This document shows, in pieces, positions 37,713 through 46,688 of a DNA stretch of 64,000 nt (its first letter is position 1; every line of letters starts with the position of its first letter). Under the pieces are notes generated by a model that was given only the letters and a program-made list of their open reading frames with translations, was not told the origin of the DNA and ran no database searches. The position numbers and the translations under genes are program-made. The stretch is from Paenibacillus etheri (GTDB lineage Bacteria > Bacillota > Bacilli > Paenibacillales > Paenibacillaceae): positions 62,001-126,000 of the forward strand of contig NZ_LCZJ02000018.1 of assembly GCF_001012825.1 (NCBI RefSeq). Reading direction: 5' to 3'.

Positions 37713-37976
37713 TTGGACAAGTATGTAAGCTGGATGGCGACTCTTCGGCTGTTCTCGGGTAGTGCGGAGATTATAGCTGCGCTGATTATGCTGCGGTTGA
37801 ATCAGGTAGATAAGGCGCTCGCAGTTAATTCTGGACTAGCTTTAGTAGGCCCAACGATCTTGATATTGACGACAGCGATCGGACTTACAGGGATGGCCCA
37901 GCAGTTGTCCTGGAGCAAACTGGGCTGGGTCGGCTGCGGTGTAGCCTTTCTCTTAATCGGGATTCTAAAAAAATGA
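37713..37976 (+). CDS. yqhV: DUF2619 membrane protein YqhV
   Basis: 87 residues, about three helices (RLFSGSAEIIAALIMLRL; ALAVNSGLALVGPTILILTTAIGL; GWVGCGVAFLLIGILKK). Immediately precedes spoIIIAA, as in B. subtilis. AGGAG at 37699-37703 gives 9 bases to TTG 37713, chosen over TTG 37704 which touches the site. Role unknown. Confidence 0.85.
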   Translation: MDKYVSWMATLRLFSGSAEIIAALIMLRLNQVDKALAVNSGLALVGPTILILTTAIGLTGMAQQLSWSKLGWVGCGVAFLLIGILKK

Positions 37977-37985
37977 TAGATGATA

Positions 37986-38014
37986 GGCATATTGAGCGCG
38001 TACAAGCATAAATA
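37986..38014 (+). promoter_or_regulatory. Candidate sigma-E promoter of the spoIIIA operon
   Basis: GGCATATT (37986-37993) matches the sigma-E -35 consensus GKMATATT at all eight positions. After 13 bases comes CATAAATA (38007-38014), a partial match to CATACAMT. It is 45 bases before spoIIIAA. In B. subtilis spoIIIA is transcribed by mother-cell sigma-E, so the placement fits. Confidence 0.6.
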
Positions 38015-38058
38015 TGGAATAAAGCAATTAGATAGAGGACAACTTGGGGGTACTTTGT

Positions 38059-39060
38059 ATGGCAGATGATTGGCTACAATTGTTTCCTGAAAAAGTAAGA
38101 GCACTATTAAAGTGCCTTCCCCTTCCACTACTTGGAATGGTGGAAGAGATTCGAGTCCGTGAAGGTCGTCCGCTGGAGATTAACTATTCAGGTAAATATC
38201 ACTTTCTTAGAGCAAATGGCAGCTTAACGCAAAGGCCGGAAGAAGCCTATAGGCCGGATCGGGAGGACAGTCATAGACTGCTAGATCTGATCAGCAACCA
38301 TTCACTATATACGATGGAAGAAGAGCTTAGAAAGGGATTTATTACGATTCCTGGCGGCCATCGAATAGGACTTGCTGGTCGGACGGTGCTGAGTGGTGGT
38401 GGTGTGGAGCATCTGCGCGACATTACAAGCTTCAATGTTCGCATAGCCCGTGAGGTTCCCGGTGTTGCGGATAAGGTGCTACCTTATCTGCTGGATAAGG
38501 GGAGGCAGCGAATGATGCACACCTTGATCCTCTCGCCCCCACAGCACGGGAAGACAACACTTCTTCGAGATATCGCAAGACAAATCTCCTTAGGAGATTT
38601 GGGGAAACGTGAAGGCGGAAGACCCGGCTTGAAGGTGGGGATTGTCGATGAACGTTCTGAGATTGCCGGAAGCAGACGCGGAATTCCCGCCTTTGATGTT
38701 GGTCCGCGCACCGATATCCTCGACGGTTGTCCCAAAGCAGAAGGCATGATGATGATGATTCGTTCCTTGTCACCTGATGTATTGATCGCGGATGAGATTG
38801 GACGTCCTGAAGACGCCGAAGCAGTCACTGAAGCGCTGCATGCTGGAATATCAGTCATTGCTTCGGCTCACGGTAAAGAGGTAATAGAACTGGCTCGTAG
38901 GCCGGGGCTAGGCGGGCTATTGGAACAAAAGATGTTCGAGAGATACGTCATTCTGCATCGCTCAGAAGCAGGACTCTCCTTTCGAATTCTGGATGGACAG
39001 AAACGCGGATTGCTTCTTATCTCTCCCGGGGATCGATTAGGTGGTGATTTACATGCTTAA
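38059..39060 (+). CDS. spoIIIAA: Stage III sporulation protein AA
   Basis: Mother-cell ATPase of the SpoIIIA-SpoIIQ channel that feeds the forespore; 333 residues, related to secretion ATPases. P-loop region LSPPQHGKTTLLRDIA (about 155-170), Walker B DVLIADEIGR, and SAHGKE after it. ATG 38059 is 8 bases after TTGGGGG. It overlaps spoIIIAB by 8 bases. Confidence 0.96.
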   Translation: MADDWLQLFPEKVRALLKCLPLPLLGMVEEIRVREGRPLEINYSGKYHFLRANGSLTQRPEEAYRPDREDSHRLLDLISNHSLYTMEEELRKGFITIPGGHRIGLAGRTVLSGGGVEHLRDITSFNVRIAREVPGVADKVLPYLLDKGRQRMMHTLILSPPQHGKTTLLRDIARQISLGDLGKREGGRPGLKVGIVDERSEIAGSRRGIPAFDVGPRTDILDGCPKAEGMMMMIRSLSPDVLIADEIGRPEDAEAVTEALHAGISVIASAHGKEVIELARRPGLGGLLEQKMFERYVILHRSEAGLSFRILDGQKRGLLLISPGDRLGGDLHA

Positions 39061-39571
39061 GCTATTCGGTGCCGTACTGATTGTGCTGGCTGGCACGCTG
39101 GCAGGGCTCCAATTTGCAAAACAATATGCAGACAGACCAAGACATATCAGAGGCTTAATAGCAGCGCTGCAGCGACTGGAAACAGAAATTATGTACGGCT
39201 TTACCCCATTGCCTGAAGCTATGCGGCGTATTGGAATTCAGTCTAAGGAACCGCTCAAAACGTTGTTTGTTAAAACAGCTGAGGAAATGAGCCCACCCCA
39301 TGACCGAAGTGCCCAGGATGCCATCCAGAGGGCTATGGAGGCGCATTGGAAGTCTACCGCATTAAAGGGGACAGAAAAAGAGATTCTCCGCCAGCTCAGT
39401 TGTACTCTCGGCACAAGCGATAGGTCGAATCAGAGCACTCATATCGCGTTAGCATTGCAGCAATTGAAGCAGGAGGAGTCGGTGGCCAGAGAGGATCAAG
39501 GCAAATATGAAAAATTGAGTAAAAGCCTGGGTCTGCTGCTTGGAGCATTGATCGTCATTTTGATCTTTTAG
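39053..39571 (+). CDS. spoIIIAB: Stage III sporulation protein AB
   Basis: 172 residues. N-terminal helix LKLFGAVLIVLAGTLAGLQFAKQYADRP, helical cytosolic domain (RHIRGLIAALQRLETEIMYGFTPLPEAM), and a C-terminal helix. The family resembles GspF of type II secretion. ATG 39053 overlaps the end of spoIIIAA and has AGGTGGTGAT upstream; the MLKLFGAV start matches the family. Confidence 0.95.
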   Translation: MLKLFGAVLIVLAGTLAGLQFAKQYADRPRHIRGLIAALQRLETEIMYGFTPLPEAMRRIGIQSKEPLKTLFVKTAEEMSPPHDRSAQDAIQRAMEAHWKSTALKGTEKEILRQLSCTLGTSDRSNQSTHIALALQQLKQEESVAREDQGKYEKLSKSLGLLLGALIVILIF

Positions 39572-39584
39572 CGAGGTGCCAGGA

Positions 39585-39788
39585 ATGAATATTGAAGTCA
39601 ATGCGATTTTTCAAATTGCCGGCATTGGCATAATTATCGCCATGATACACACGGTGCTTAAACAGATGGGGAAAGAAGATTTCGCACATTGGGTTACCGT
39701 GATCGGGTTCGTCGTCGTACTGTTTATGGTTATTCGAATGCTGGACGGACTGTTGCAGGAAATAAAAACGATCTTTCTTTTTCAATAG
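39585..39788 (+). CDS. spoIIIAC: Stage III sporulation protein AC
   Basis: 67 residues, two helices. MNIEVNAIFQIAGIGIIIAM and HWVTVIGFVVVLFMVI match the B. subtilis protein closely, as does the IKTIFLFQ end. GAGGTG is 6 bases before ATG 39585, which I prefer over ATG 39576. Part of the channel in the mother-cell membrane. Confidence 0.94.
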   Translation: MNIEVNAIFQIAGIGIIIAMIHTVLKQMGKEDFAHWVTVIGFVVVLFMVIRMLDGLLQEIKTIFLFQ

Positions 39789-39795
39789 GCGTGCT

Positions 39796-40185
39796 ATGGA
39801 GATCATTCAAGTTGTTGGAATAGGGCTGATATCGACCATATTGATTCTCGTGCTGAAGGAACAAAAACCGATGTTCGCCTTTCTCCTCGCTACTGCCACT
39901 GGGATTCTGATCTTTCTGTTTCTAATCGGCAAGATTGGAATGATTCTTTCCACACTGGAGCGGGTGGCAGAGTCATCGGGGATGGAAATGATCTATTTAA
40001 AGACCGTGTTCAAAATCATCGGAATTTCATATATCGCTGAATTTGGAGCACAGATCGTGCGTGATGCAGGACAGGAATCGATTGCTTCCAAAATAGAGCT
40101 CGCCGGAAAAGTCCTGATTATGGTACTAGCTGTACCCATTATCAGCATCATTATTGAAACGGTCATGAAGCTGCTACCTGCTTAA
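39796..40185 (+). CDS. spoIIIAD: Stage III sporulation protein AD
   Basis: 129 residues, about four helices. GISYIAEFGAQIVRDAGQESIASKIELAGK is the conserved family core near the middle. It starts 7 bases after spoIIIAC without a strong ribosome binding site, so it is probably translated by coupling. Confidence 0.94.
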   Translation: MEIIQVVGIGLISTILILVLKEQKPMFAFLLATATGILIFLFLIGKIGMILSTLERVAESSGMEMIYLKTVFKIIGISYIAEFGAQIVRDAGQESIASKIELAGKVLIMVLAVPIISIIIETVMKLLPA

Positions 40186-40227
40186 AGCAATGGAAGTAAG
40201 CTAAGCAACGATTAGGGAGGAGAAGTT

Positions 40228-41469
40228 ATGCAAGTGCGCAGTGTTTTTCGTCCTCCAAAGTTAAAAATAATACTGCTGCTGCTCCCGTGCTTCTTCATTC
40301 TATGGTTTGCAGGTACAGCTCGGGTGGCCATAGCTTCTCCAGCAACTCCAGCACCTGGATCGGGGAACTCCTCCCCAGTAGACCAGTGGGTCAAGGGTCA
40401 GGTGAACAATCTGCCTACAGATAAGGTGGAGTCGTACTGGGATCAACTGATGAAGGATTACGGAGGTTTTTTTCCAGACGGAGCAACACCTTCGCTTATG
40501 GACATGCTGCTTCCAGGGGATAAGGGACTCAGCTTGCAAGGTGTGTTATCTGGACTTCTTGGCTTTATGTGGCATGAGGTGCTGTACAACGGAAGGCTGC
40601 TGGTCACGATTGTCATGGTCAGTGTGCTCAGCATGATACTGGAGACGCTACAAACCGCTTTTGAGCGAAAAACGGTCAGCAAGGTGGCTTATACGCTCTG
40701 TTATATGGTAGTGCTTGTTATTGCCGTGAACAGTTTCAATATCGCTATAGGTTATGCGAAGGATGCTATCGACCGGATGATTGATTTTATGATGGCTATG
40801 ATTCCACTGCTGTTCGCGTTACTAGCATCCATGGGGAACATCTTTACCGTCTCGGTCACACATCCGCTAATTGTTTTTATGATTCATACAGTTGGCACCC
40901 TGATTCACACCATTGTCTTTCCACTATTATTCTTCTCGGCCGTGCTGCATCTCGTAAGTGCATTGTCGGAGAAATACAAGCTAACCCAGCTGGCGAATCT
41001 GCTAAGAAATATCGGGGCTGGATTGCTAGGCGTGCTGCTCACTGTGTTCCTCGGTGTGATATCAGTTCGGGGGATTACGAGTTCAGTGACAGATGGTGTA
41101 ACGATCCGGGCCGCTAAATATATCACAGGCAACTTTGTTCCGGTCATCGGAAAGATGTTCGCAGATGCTACAGACACAGTGATCTCAGCTTCACTTCTGG
41201 TGAAGAACGCCATAGGGCTATCCGGTGTCATTATCATTTTGTTCTTATGTGCTTTTCCAGCGATCAAAATCCTGGTGCTTGCTCTGATCTACAATGTAGC
41301 TGCTGCTGTAATGCAGCCGTTAGGCGAGACGCCGATTGTGGTCTGCCTCCAGACGATAGGAAAAAGCATGGTGTACGTATTCGCAGCTTTGGCGGCTGTA
41401 TCGTTAATGTTTTTTATGGCCGTCACGATCATGCTAACCGCGGGCAATTTAACCGTCATGATGAGGTGA
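40228..41469 (+). CDS. spoIIIAE: Stage III sporulation protein AE
   Basis: Polytopic membrane protein, 413 residues. Signal-like first helix (LKIILLLLPCFFILWF), an extracytoplasmic segment to about residue 100, then seven or eight helices. Conserved core includes SVRGITSSVTDGVTIRAAKYI-type sequence at about 270-290 and PVIGKMFADATDTV. GGGAGGAG precedes the ATG. Channel component. Confidence 0.95.
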   Translation: MQVRSVFRPPKLKIILLLLPCFFILWFAGTARVAIASPATPAPGSGNSSPVDQWVKGQVNNLPTDKVESYWDQLMKDYGGFFPDGATPSLMDMLLPGDKGLSLQGVLSGLLGFMWHEVLYNGRLLVTIVMVSVLSMILETLQTAFERKTVSKVAYTLCYMVVLVIAVNSFNIAIGYAKDAIDRMIDFMMAMIPLLFALLASMGNIFTVSVTHPLIVFMIHTVGTLIHTIVFPLLFFSAVLHLVSALSEKYKLTQLANLLRNIGAGLLGVLLTVFLGVISVRGITSSVTDGVTIRAAKYITGNFVPVIGKMFADATDTVISASLLVKNAIGLSGVIIILFLCAFPAIKILVLALIYNVAAAVMQPLGETPIVVCLQTIGKSMVYVFAALAAVSLMFFMAVTIMLTAGNLTVMMR

Positions 41470-41476
41470 GCTTGAT

Positions 41477-41568
41477 GGCTATGCTAACAAAACTTAGCGG
41501 GTGCTTACGAAGCTAGTTTTGTACGAAGAAATCTCTGAAGGCTATGCTAACAAAACTTTTAGGAGGGA
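41477..41568 (+). repeat. Leader repeat before spoIIIAF
   Basis: GGCTATGCTAACAAAACTT occurs twice exactly, at 41477-41495 and 41540-41558; the second copy runs straight into the ribosome binding site TTAGGAGGG. Between them, ACAAAACT (41487 on) can pair with AGTTTTGT (ending 41523). The argR leader at 55451-55514 has a related sequence, including CAAAACTTTTAGGAGG. Likely a member of a dispersed leader-repeat family. Confidence 0.65.
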
Positions 41569-41572
41569 AACG

Positions 41573-42334
41573 ATGAGCTGGTTGGGCGATTGGCTACGAG
41601 AGATCATACTTGTCGTGCTGCTAGCATCTTTCGTTGAATTACTGCTCCCAAGTAAATCGATGGAGCGTTATGCGAGGCTGGTGCTGAGCCTCCTGATCCT
41701 GCTTACCATGCTTAGCCCAATCGTTTCTCTCCTTAAAGGTGACGCAATAGCCGAACTTAGTTTAGCCATGGGGCGGCAGGAAAAAGAGGGAGGCTTGTTC
41801 ACAGGAGGGGGAAGTGGGGATCCTTCTTTGGAAAAGATTCTGGCAGATGGGCAAAAGCTTGCACAAGGGCGTCAGGATCAAAGTCTTAAGCTGGCGGCAG
41901 AAGAGGTTGCTGAGCAAATGCGGGAGCAGATCATTAGCGAGACCGGCAAACGCGGGGTTAATGTCACTGTAACGCTGGGCATGGGGAAATCCGGCGGCTC
42001 TGGTAACGAAGACATTCCAGTTATCTCCGCAGTGAAGGTCTCAATGTCCCTAACAACAGCTAATCCCACAGGGGTTTCCGGAACATCCAGCTCAGTGGCT
42101 GCCCCGCCGATTGCAATCGCTCCGATAGAGCCTGTAGAAGTGAAAATCGGTGCGAACCCAGAGAATGGATCAGCATCTGCAGATGAACCCAAAGCAGTGA
42201 ACGGAAATGTAACAGAAGACAACACATCAACAAATGAAACGGAATCCATCGTAAAACTATTGGAACAAAAATGGGATTTGGATCCTGAAGTAATCCAGGT
42301 GGATGGCGGCGGTGTGAATAACGTCAAGTTATGA
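41573..42334 (+). CDS. spoIIIAF: Stage III sporulation protein AF
   Basis: 253 residues. Two N-terminal helices (SWLGDWLREIILVVLLASFVELLLPS; YARLVLSLLILLTMLSPIVSLL), then a soluble domain. A Ser/Thr/Asn-rich linker lies at about 170-225 and a family-typical C-terminal stretch (ETESIVKLLEQKWDLDPEVIQV) at the end. AGGAGGG is 5 bases before ATG 41573; the frame from 41501 runs through the leader repeat. Confidence 0.93.
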   Translation: MSWLGDWLREIILVVLLASFVELLLPSKSMERYARLVLSLLILLTMLSPIVSLLKGDAIAELSLAMGRQEKEGGLFTGGGSGDPSLEKILADGQKLAQGRQDQSLKLAAEEVAEQMREQIISETGKRGVNVTVTLGMGKSGGSGNEDIPVISAVKVSMSLTTANPTGVSGTSSSVAAPPIAIAPIEPVEVKIGANPENGSASADEPKAVNGNVTEDNTSTNETESIVKLLEQKWDLDPEVIQVDGGGVNNVKL

Positions 42335-42374
42335 GTCTGCAGCTTCAAAACTATTATTTTTAGGAGGGATGGGA

Positions 42375-43016
42375 GTGGCCAATTGGCTGAAAAAGCTGGA
42401 GCAGTGGGCTGGGGGCGGGGCTGGCAGTCCGAAGAGAAGCCATACTTTCCGCTGGCTAATCATCTTGGGTCTGCTGGGCGCAGCAATTATGCTGTTTAAT
42501 TCCTTCGTCAATGTGAAGAAGATTGATAACGAAAATACGGGGCGTGAGCCGCCGCTGAATCAGTCCTCCCAAACGGCGCTGGTGCAGAGTGATCCTGGAG
42601 CAACCAATTCGTTCGACAGCATTGAACTGGCGATGGAAAACAGAATGAAGGAGATTTTGGAGAAAATCGTTGGCGTCGGCACAGTCGATATCATGGTTAC
42701 CGTGGAGTCAACAGAAGAGATTGTCGTGGTGCGTAATATGAACGACTCCCAGCAGCTTAGTGAAGAGACGGATGCCAGTGGTGGTAAACGTCACACGACA
42801 CAATATACAAGGGATGGCGAAATCGTAACTTACTCGCAATCGGGCGATGAGACACCTATTGTGACGAAGCGGATTAAGCCTCAGGTTCGTGGCGTACTGG
42901 TAGTTGCCAAAGGGGCAGAGAACAAGGTTGTTCGTGGACTCATAGAGCAGGCTATCGAAAAAGGCTTGTATGTTCCGATTCAGCGCATTTCAGTAGTACC
43001 ACGAAAACAAGAGTAG
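42375..43016 (+). CDS. spoIIIAG: Stage III sporulation protein AG
   Basis: 213 residues, one helix at about 27-45 (WLIILGLLGAAIMLFNSF), then a ring-building domain that forms a large oligomeric ring in the intermembrane space in B. subtilis. Domain marks: ILEKIVGVGTVDIMVTVES and PQVRGVLVVAKGAENKVVRGLI. AGGAGG is 7 bases before GTG 42375; ATG 42369 overlaps the site. Confidence 0.94.
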   Translation: MANWLKKLEQWAGGGAGSPKRSHTFRWLIILGLLGAAIMLFNSFVNVKKIDNENTGREPPLNQSSQTALVQSDPGATNSFDSIELAMENRMKEILEKIVGVGTVDIMVTVESTEEIVVVRNMNDSQQLSEETDASGGKRHTTQYTRDGEIVTYSQSGDETPIVTKRIKPQVRGVLVVAKGAENKVVRGLIEQAIEKGLYVPIQRISVVPRKQE

Positions 43017-43083
43017 CAGGAGAAAGTCAATAAGTGAGTGCTTCCGAAGCAGCCACTAGATTAAATTTTAGGAGGAATAAGGA

Positions 43084-44028
43084 ATGAACGGCAAAAGACA
43101 AACAATATGGTTGGTATCTATGCTCAGTTTGATGGTTGTACTCTCGGCATACTATTTATTTACTGAAGATTCAGGGGCATCGGTTCCAAAAGACACAGCA
43201 GGAACTATGCAGGTCGACTCCTTGAAAAAAGACACAGCAAGCGCAGCATTGCCAACGGTTGGCGACAAAGGTATCGTTGTGAACGAAGTGGTCAATCAAG
43301 GAGAAGTTGTTGCGGATGGAGGCGTCGTAGATAATGCTAGCGACACCACTGCCACTGATGATAGCGCAGCTGCCGCAACTACTGATGACAGTGCAACTAC
43401 AGCGGTTAAGGATGATAGCAGTAAAGCTGCAGCAGACAGTGGTAACTCAGAGAAAGCTTCGACGGACACTGCTGCGAAAGACTCCAGTAAAACTTCTGAT
43501 ACAGCAGCTAAGGATTCCGCTACTAAAGAAACTGCGGCCAAAGATACAACAGCCAAAGATACAGCAGCCAAAGATACAGCAGCCAAAGATACAGCAGCTA
43601 ATACAACATCCAAAACCCCTGCTAAGAACGATAAAGAAATCCTGGATGAAGTAGCTTCACAAAGTGTATCGGCGAGCAGCATGTTCAATAACTACCTGTA
43701 TGAACGTGAGCAAAAGAATCTAAAGAGCCAACAAGACTTACTCGCTTTGATTAATGACATGGAGAAGACGCCTGCTGATAACGCAGTTGCTCAAGAGCAA
43801 CTCCTTAACCTTGAAGAAAAAGAATCCAAAATTACGGGTATCGAAGAACAGCTTCAACAAAAATATGGAGAAGCCATTGTGAAGGAAGAAGCTGGAGACA
43901 GCTATAAAGTAGTCGTGCTCAGTGATAAGCTGGATGTGAAACAAGCGGTTAGCATCGTTGATCTTGTAATGAAAGAACTGAGTGTGTCACAGGATAAAGT
44001 TAGTGTTCAATACGTTTCCGAGAAATAA
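43084..44028 (+). CDS. spoIIIAH: Stage III sporulation protein AH, with expanded repeat linker
   Basis: Mother-cell partner of forespore SpoIIQ, 314 residues against about 218 in B. subtilis. One N-terminal helix, then a linker of about 130 residues rich in Asp, Ala, Thr and Lys, including tandem AAKDT units (bases 43535-43605 are nearly exact 15-base repeats). The conserved C-terminal ring-building domain begins near SASSMFNNYLYEREQKN and ends LDVKQAVSIVDLVMKELSVS. TTAGGAGGA precedes the ATG. The extra length is all in the linker. Confidence 0.94.
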   Translation: MNGKRQTIWLVSMLSLMVVLSAYYLFTEDSGASVPKDTAGTMQVDSLKKDTASAALPTVGDKGIVVNEVVNQGEVVADGGVVDNASDTTATDDSAAAATTDDSATTAVKDDSSKAAADSGNSEKASTDTAAKDSSKTSDTAAKDSATKETAAKDTTAKDTAAKDTAAKDTAANTTSKTPAKNDKEILDEVASQSVSASSMFNNYLYEREQKNLKSQQDLLALINDMEKTPADNAVAQEQLLNLEEKESKITGIEEQLQQKYGEAIVKEEAGDSYKVVVLSDKLDVKQAVSIVDLVMKELSVSQDKVSVQYVSEK

Positions 44029-44056
44029 TAAGACATGAAATTATAGGGAAAATGAC

Positions 44057-44086
44057 GAAAGAGCTCGGGTTCTCCCGGGCTCTTTC
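44057..44086 (+). terminator. Terminator-like hairpin after spoIIIAH
   Basis: Arms GAAAGAGCTCGGG and CCCGGGCTCTTTC with a 4-base loop. Only a short, interrupted T-rich tract follows, so termination may be partial. Confidence 0.65.
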
Positions 44087-44101
44087 CATTTCTAGTGTTT
44101 A

Positions 44102-44110
44102 TGATATAAT
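44102..44110 (+). promoter_or_regulatory. Extended -10 promoter of accBC
   Basis: TGATATAAT, i.e. TGn followed by a perfect TATAAT at 44105-44110, 66 bases before accB. No good -35 is seen, as expected for an extended -10 promoter. Confidence 0.55.
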
Positions 44111-44175
44111 ACATAAAGTTATCTTGTCCGCTTAAGAAGTGGCTTCGAGAGAAAGCTGAAGGAGTGAACTAATGT

Positions 44176-44685
44176 ATGTTCAAGTTGAGCGAAATTAAGG
44201 AATTAATTAAATTGCTGGACCAGACCTCCTCTGTGCATGAGTTGGAGATCGAAAGCGAAGGAATGAAGCTTGCAATTCGCAAACCGGATCGCCCTGAAGC
44301 TGATGGAACAGCAGTACAGGCGACTCCTTATAATGCCTATCCCTTTACGCCTGCCCCGCAGCCGCAGAGCGTGCAGCAAGTGTCCTATCCAGTAATCAGT
44401 GAGGTTCCTCCAGCGCAGCAGCCACAAGCCGCCGCAGAAGGCAAACTACATAAAATTGTATCTCCAATGGTGGGAACGTTTTATAGTGCCGCTTCTCCGG
44501 AATTGCCATCGTTCGTTAATGTTGGAGACCGTGTTGGTGAGAAAACAACGGTATGCATTATCGAAGCGATGAAGCTGATGAATGAGCTGGAAGCGGAGAT
44601 TAAAGGTGAAATCGTGTCAGTACTAGCCGAGAATGGTCAGCTTGTAGAATACGGTCAACCGTTATTCCTAGTTAAACCGGAATAA
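44176..44685 (+). CDS. accB: Biotin carboxyl carrier protein of acetyl-CoA carboxylase
   Basis: 169 residues. Carries biotin between the carboxylase and transferase parts for fatty acid synthesis. N-terminal helical part, a Pro/Gln/Ala-rich linker (about 45-88), then the biotinyl domain with [16 protein letters not shown], and the biotinylated Lys133 in [20 protein letters not shown] lies about 10 bases before ATG. accC follows after 54 bases. Confidence 0.97.
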   Translation: MFKLSEIKELIKLLDQTSSVHELEIESEGMKLAIRKPDRPEADGTAVQATPYNAYPFTPAPQPQSVQQVSYPVISEVPPAQQPQAAAEGKLHKIVSPMVGTFYSAASPELPSFVNVGDRVGEKTTVCIIEAMKLMNELEAEIKGEIVSVLAENGQLVEYGQPLFLVKPE

Positions 44686-44739
44686 ATACCGCAGATTACT
44701 TATGGAGCGGAAGCTTCGCAAAACTTTGGGAGGAAACGC

Positions 44740-46083
44740 ATGAACATTCAAAAAGTGTTGATTGCCAACCGCGGCGAAATCGCGGTCCGCATTATTAGGG
44801 CCTGCCGAGAACTGGGCATTTCCACCGTCGCGGTCTATTCGGAACCCGACCGGGATTCACTGCATGTCCGGTTGGCTGATGAAGCTTACTGCATCGGTCC
44901 GATGCCGTCCAAGGACAGCTATCTGAACTTTACAAATATTATGAGTGTAGCTACCTTAACAGAATGTGACGCCATCCATCCTGGTTATGGATTTTTAGCT
45001 GAAAATGCAGATTTTGCAGAGATTTGTGAATCTTGCAATATAATCTTCATTGGGCCATCTCCAGATGCAATCAACCGTATGGGTGATAAAGCTGTGGCGA
45101 AGGAAACCATGAAGCTGGCTGGAGTTCCGATCATCCCGGGCTCAGATGGCCTTGTAGGTGATGTTGAGGAAGCCGTCATGCTGGGCCGCGATATCGGATA
45201 CCCGATCATCGTTAAAGCTACCGCAGGTGGCGGGGGTAAGGGCATTCGGATTGCTGAGGACGAGGAATCATTGGTGAAGCAGATCACTGCTGCACAACAG
45301 GAAGCGCAGAAGGCGTTCGGTAACGCTGGTGTATATCTGGAAAAGTACCTTACAGGTATGAAACACGTAGAAATTCAAATTATTGCAGATAAGCATGGTA
45401 ATGTAGTGCATTTAGGTGAACGCGACTGTTCCGTACAGCGTCGTCGTCAGAAGCTGATTGAAGAGGCGCCTTGTTCTGTGCTCACACCGGATATCCGTGA
45501 AGCGATGGGTAATGCTGCAGTTCGCGCAGCTCTCGCCGTTAACTATTCGGGAGCGGGAACGCTTGAATTTCTGCTTGGACCGGATGGACAGTTCTACTTC
45601 ATGGAAATGAATACTCGTATCCAGGTGGAGCATCCGGTAACAGAAATGGTTACAGGTGTGGATTTGATCAAGGAAATGATCTCTGTTGCAGAAGGAAACC
45701 CTTTGTCTTTTACACAGGAAGATATCGAAATTAATGGTTGGTCGATTGAATGCCGTATCAATGCGGAAGATCCAGAGCGTAATTTTATGCCTTCACCAGG
45801 TAAAATCGGCTTTTATTTGCCGCCTGGAGGTCTCGGTGTTCGTGTAGACAGCGCAGCGTACCCTGGTTATACGATTTCCCCTTTCTATGATTCTATGATT
45901 GCAAAGCTGATTGTATGGGCACCTACACGTCAGGAAGCGATTGCAAAGATGAAGCGCGCCTTGGCTGAATTTGCGGTGGAGGGAATCCATACTACGATCC
46001 CTTTCCATCAGAAACTGCTGGAGCATCCTGTATTTCTGGATGGCAATTTTGACATCAAGTTTCTGGAAGAGTATGAAATTTAG
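44740..46083 (+). CDS. accC: Biotin carboxylase of acetyl-CoA carboxylase
   Basis: 447 residues. ATP-grasp enzyme that carboxylates biotin. [20 protein letters not shown] start, [11 protein letters not shown]-binding loop, [15 protein letters not shown], and [18 protein letters not shown] with catalytic residues. The leader AAAACTTTGGGAGGA resembles that of other genes in this block. Full length for the family. Confidence 0.98.
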   Translation: MNIQKVLIANRGEIAVRIIRACRELGISTVAVYSEPDRDSLHVRLADEAYCIGPMPSKDSYLNFTNIMSVATLTECDAIHPGYGFLAENADFAEICESCNIIFIGPSPDAINRMGDKAVAKETMKLAGVPIIPGSDGLVGDVEEAVMLGRDIGYPIIVKATAGGGGKGIRIAEDEESLVKQITAAQQEAQKAFGNAGVYLEKYLTGMKHVEIQIIADKHGNVVHLGERDCSVQRRRQKLIEEAPCSVLTPDIREAMGNAAVRAALAVNYSGAGTLEFLLGPDGQFYFMEMNTRIQVEHPVTEMVTGVDLIKEMISVAEGNPLSFTQEDIEINGWSIECRINAEDPERNFMPSPGKIGFYLPPGGLGVRVDSAAYPGYTISPFYDSMIAKLIVWAPTRQEAIAKMKRALAEFAVEGIHTTIPFHQKLLEHPVFLDGNFDIKFLEEYEI

Positions 46084-46099
46084 GACGACTTCGCTTTGT

Positions 46100-46128
46100 T
46101 TGTCATAAAGTTCGTCAAATGATATAGT
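46100..46128 (+). promoter_or_regulatory. Promoter of yqhY
   Basis: TTGTCA (46100-46105) and TATAGT (46123-46128) with an exact 17-base spacer, 70 bases before the gene. Good vegetative sigma-A match. Confidence 0.65.
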
Positions 46129-46197
46129 ATGTTTAATAAGAGACGTGCTTTACGCTTGAATTTATGAGAATCTTTGTTGAAAGGTGTGAAGTCTAAA

Positions 46198-46614
46198 ATG
46201 AGTACATTGCCGACAGAATACGAACGGACAGAAATCGGTGAGATCCAGATTGCTCCTGAAGTGATCGAGGTGATTGCAGGTTTAGCGACCGTTGAGGTTA
46301 AAGGTGTAGCTGGCATGAGCGGTGGTTTCGCCGGTGGTATTGTTGAGCTTCTCGGACGTAAGAACTTGTCCAAAGGAGTTAAAGTAGAGGTTGGACAACG
46401 CGAAGCTGCGGTGGATGTTTCTGTAATCATTGAATATGGTAACCGTCTTCCTGAAGTGGCTGCTGAAATTCAGCGCAATGTTAAGCGTTCTATCGAGACT
46501 ATGACTGGTCTAACTGTTGTGGAAGTGAATGTGCATATACATGATGTACAATTCAAGAACAACAACACTGTAGACAAGAACGAGGAAGCTGAAACAGTTC
46601 TTCGCGTGAAATAA
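46198..46614 (+). CDS. yqhY: Asp23/Gls24 family protein YqhY
   Basis: 138 residues, one Asp23 domain (TEIGEIQIAPEVIEVIAGLATVEVKGVAGM; VIIEYGNRLPEVAAEIQRNVKRSIETMTG). In B. subtilis yqhY lies with accBC and influences acetyl-CoA carboxylase activity; the exact job is unclear. AAAGGTG precedes ATG 46198, which I chose over TTG 46174. Followed by the membrane anchor gene. Confidence 0.93.
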   Translation: MSTLPTEYERTEIGEIQIAPEVIEVIAGLATVEVKGVAGMSGGFAGGIVELLGRKNLSKGVKVEVGQREAAVDVSVIIEYGNRLPEVAAEIQRNVKRSIETMTGLTVVEVNVHIHDVQFKNNNTVDKNEEAETVLRVK

Positions 46615-46688
46615 CAGTCGTCGTTCTTCCATAAACCCCCGACAGTAAAGTCGAGGGTTTACTCTAATTTAAGGAGGTTATGAGACTC

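Noticed and set aside
41477..41568. CRISPR-like array from the two 19-base direct repeats
   Set aside because: Only two copies, no regular spacers and no cas genes anywhere in the window.
43296..43688. Long minus-strand and shifted plus-strand frames in spoIIIAH
   Set aside because: Shadows of the AAKDT tandem repeats.
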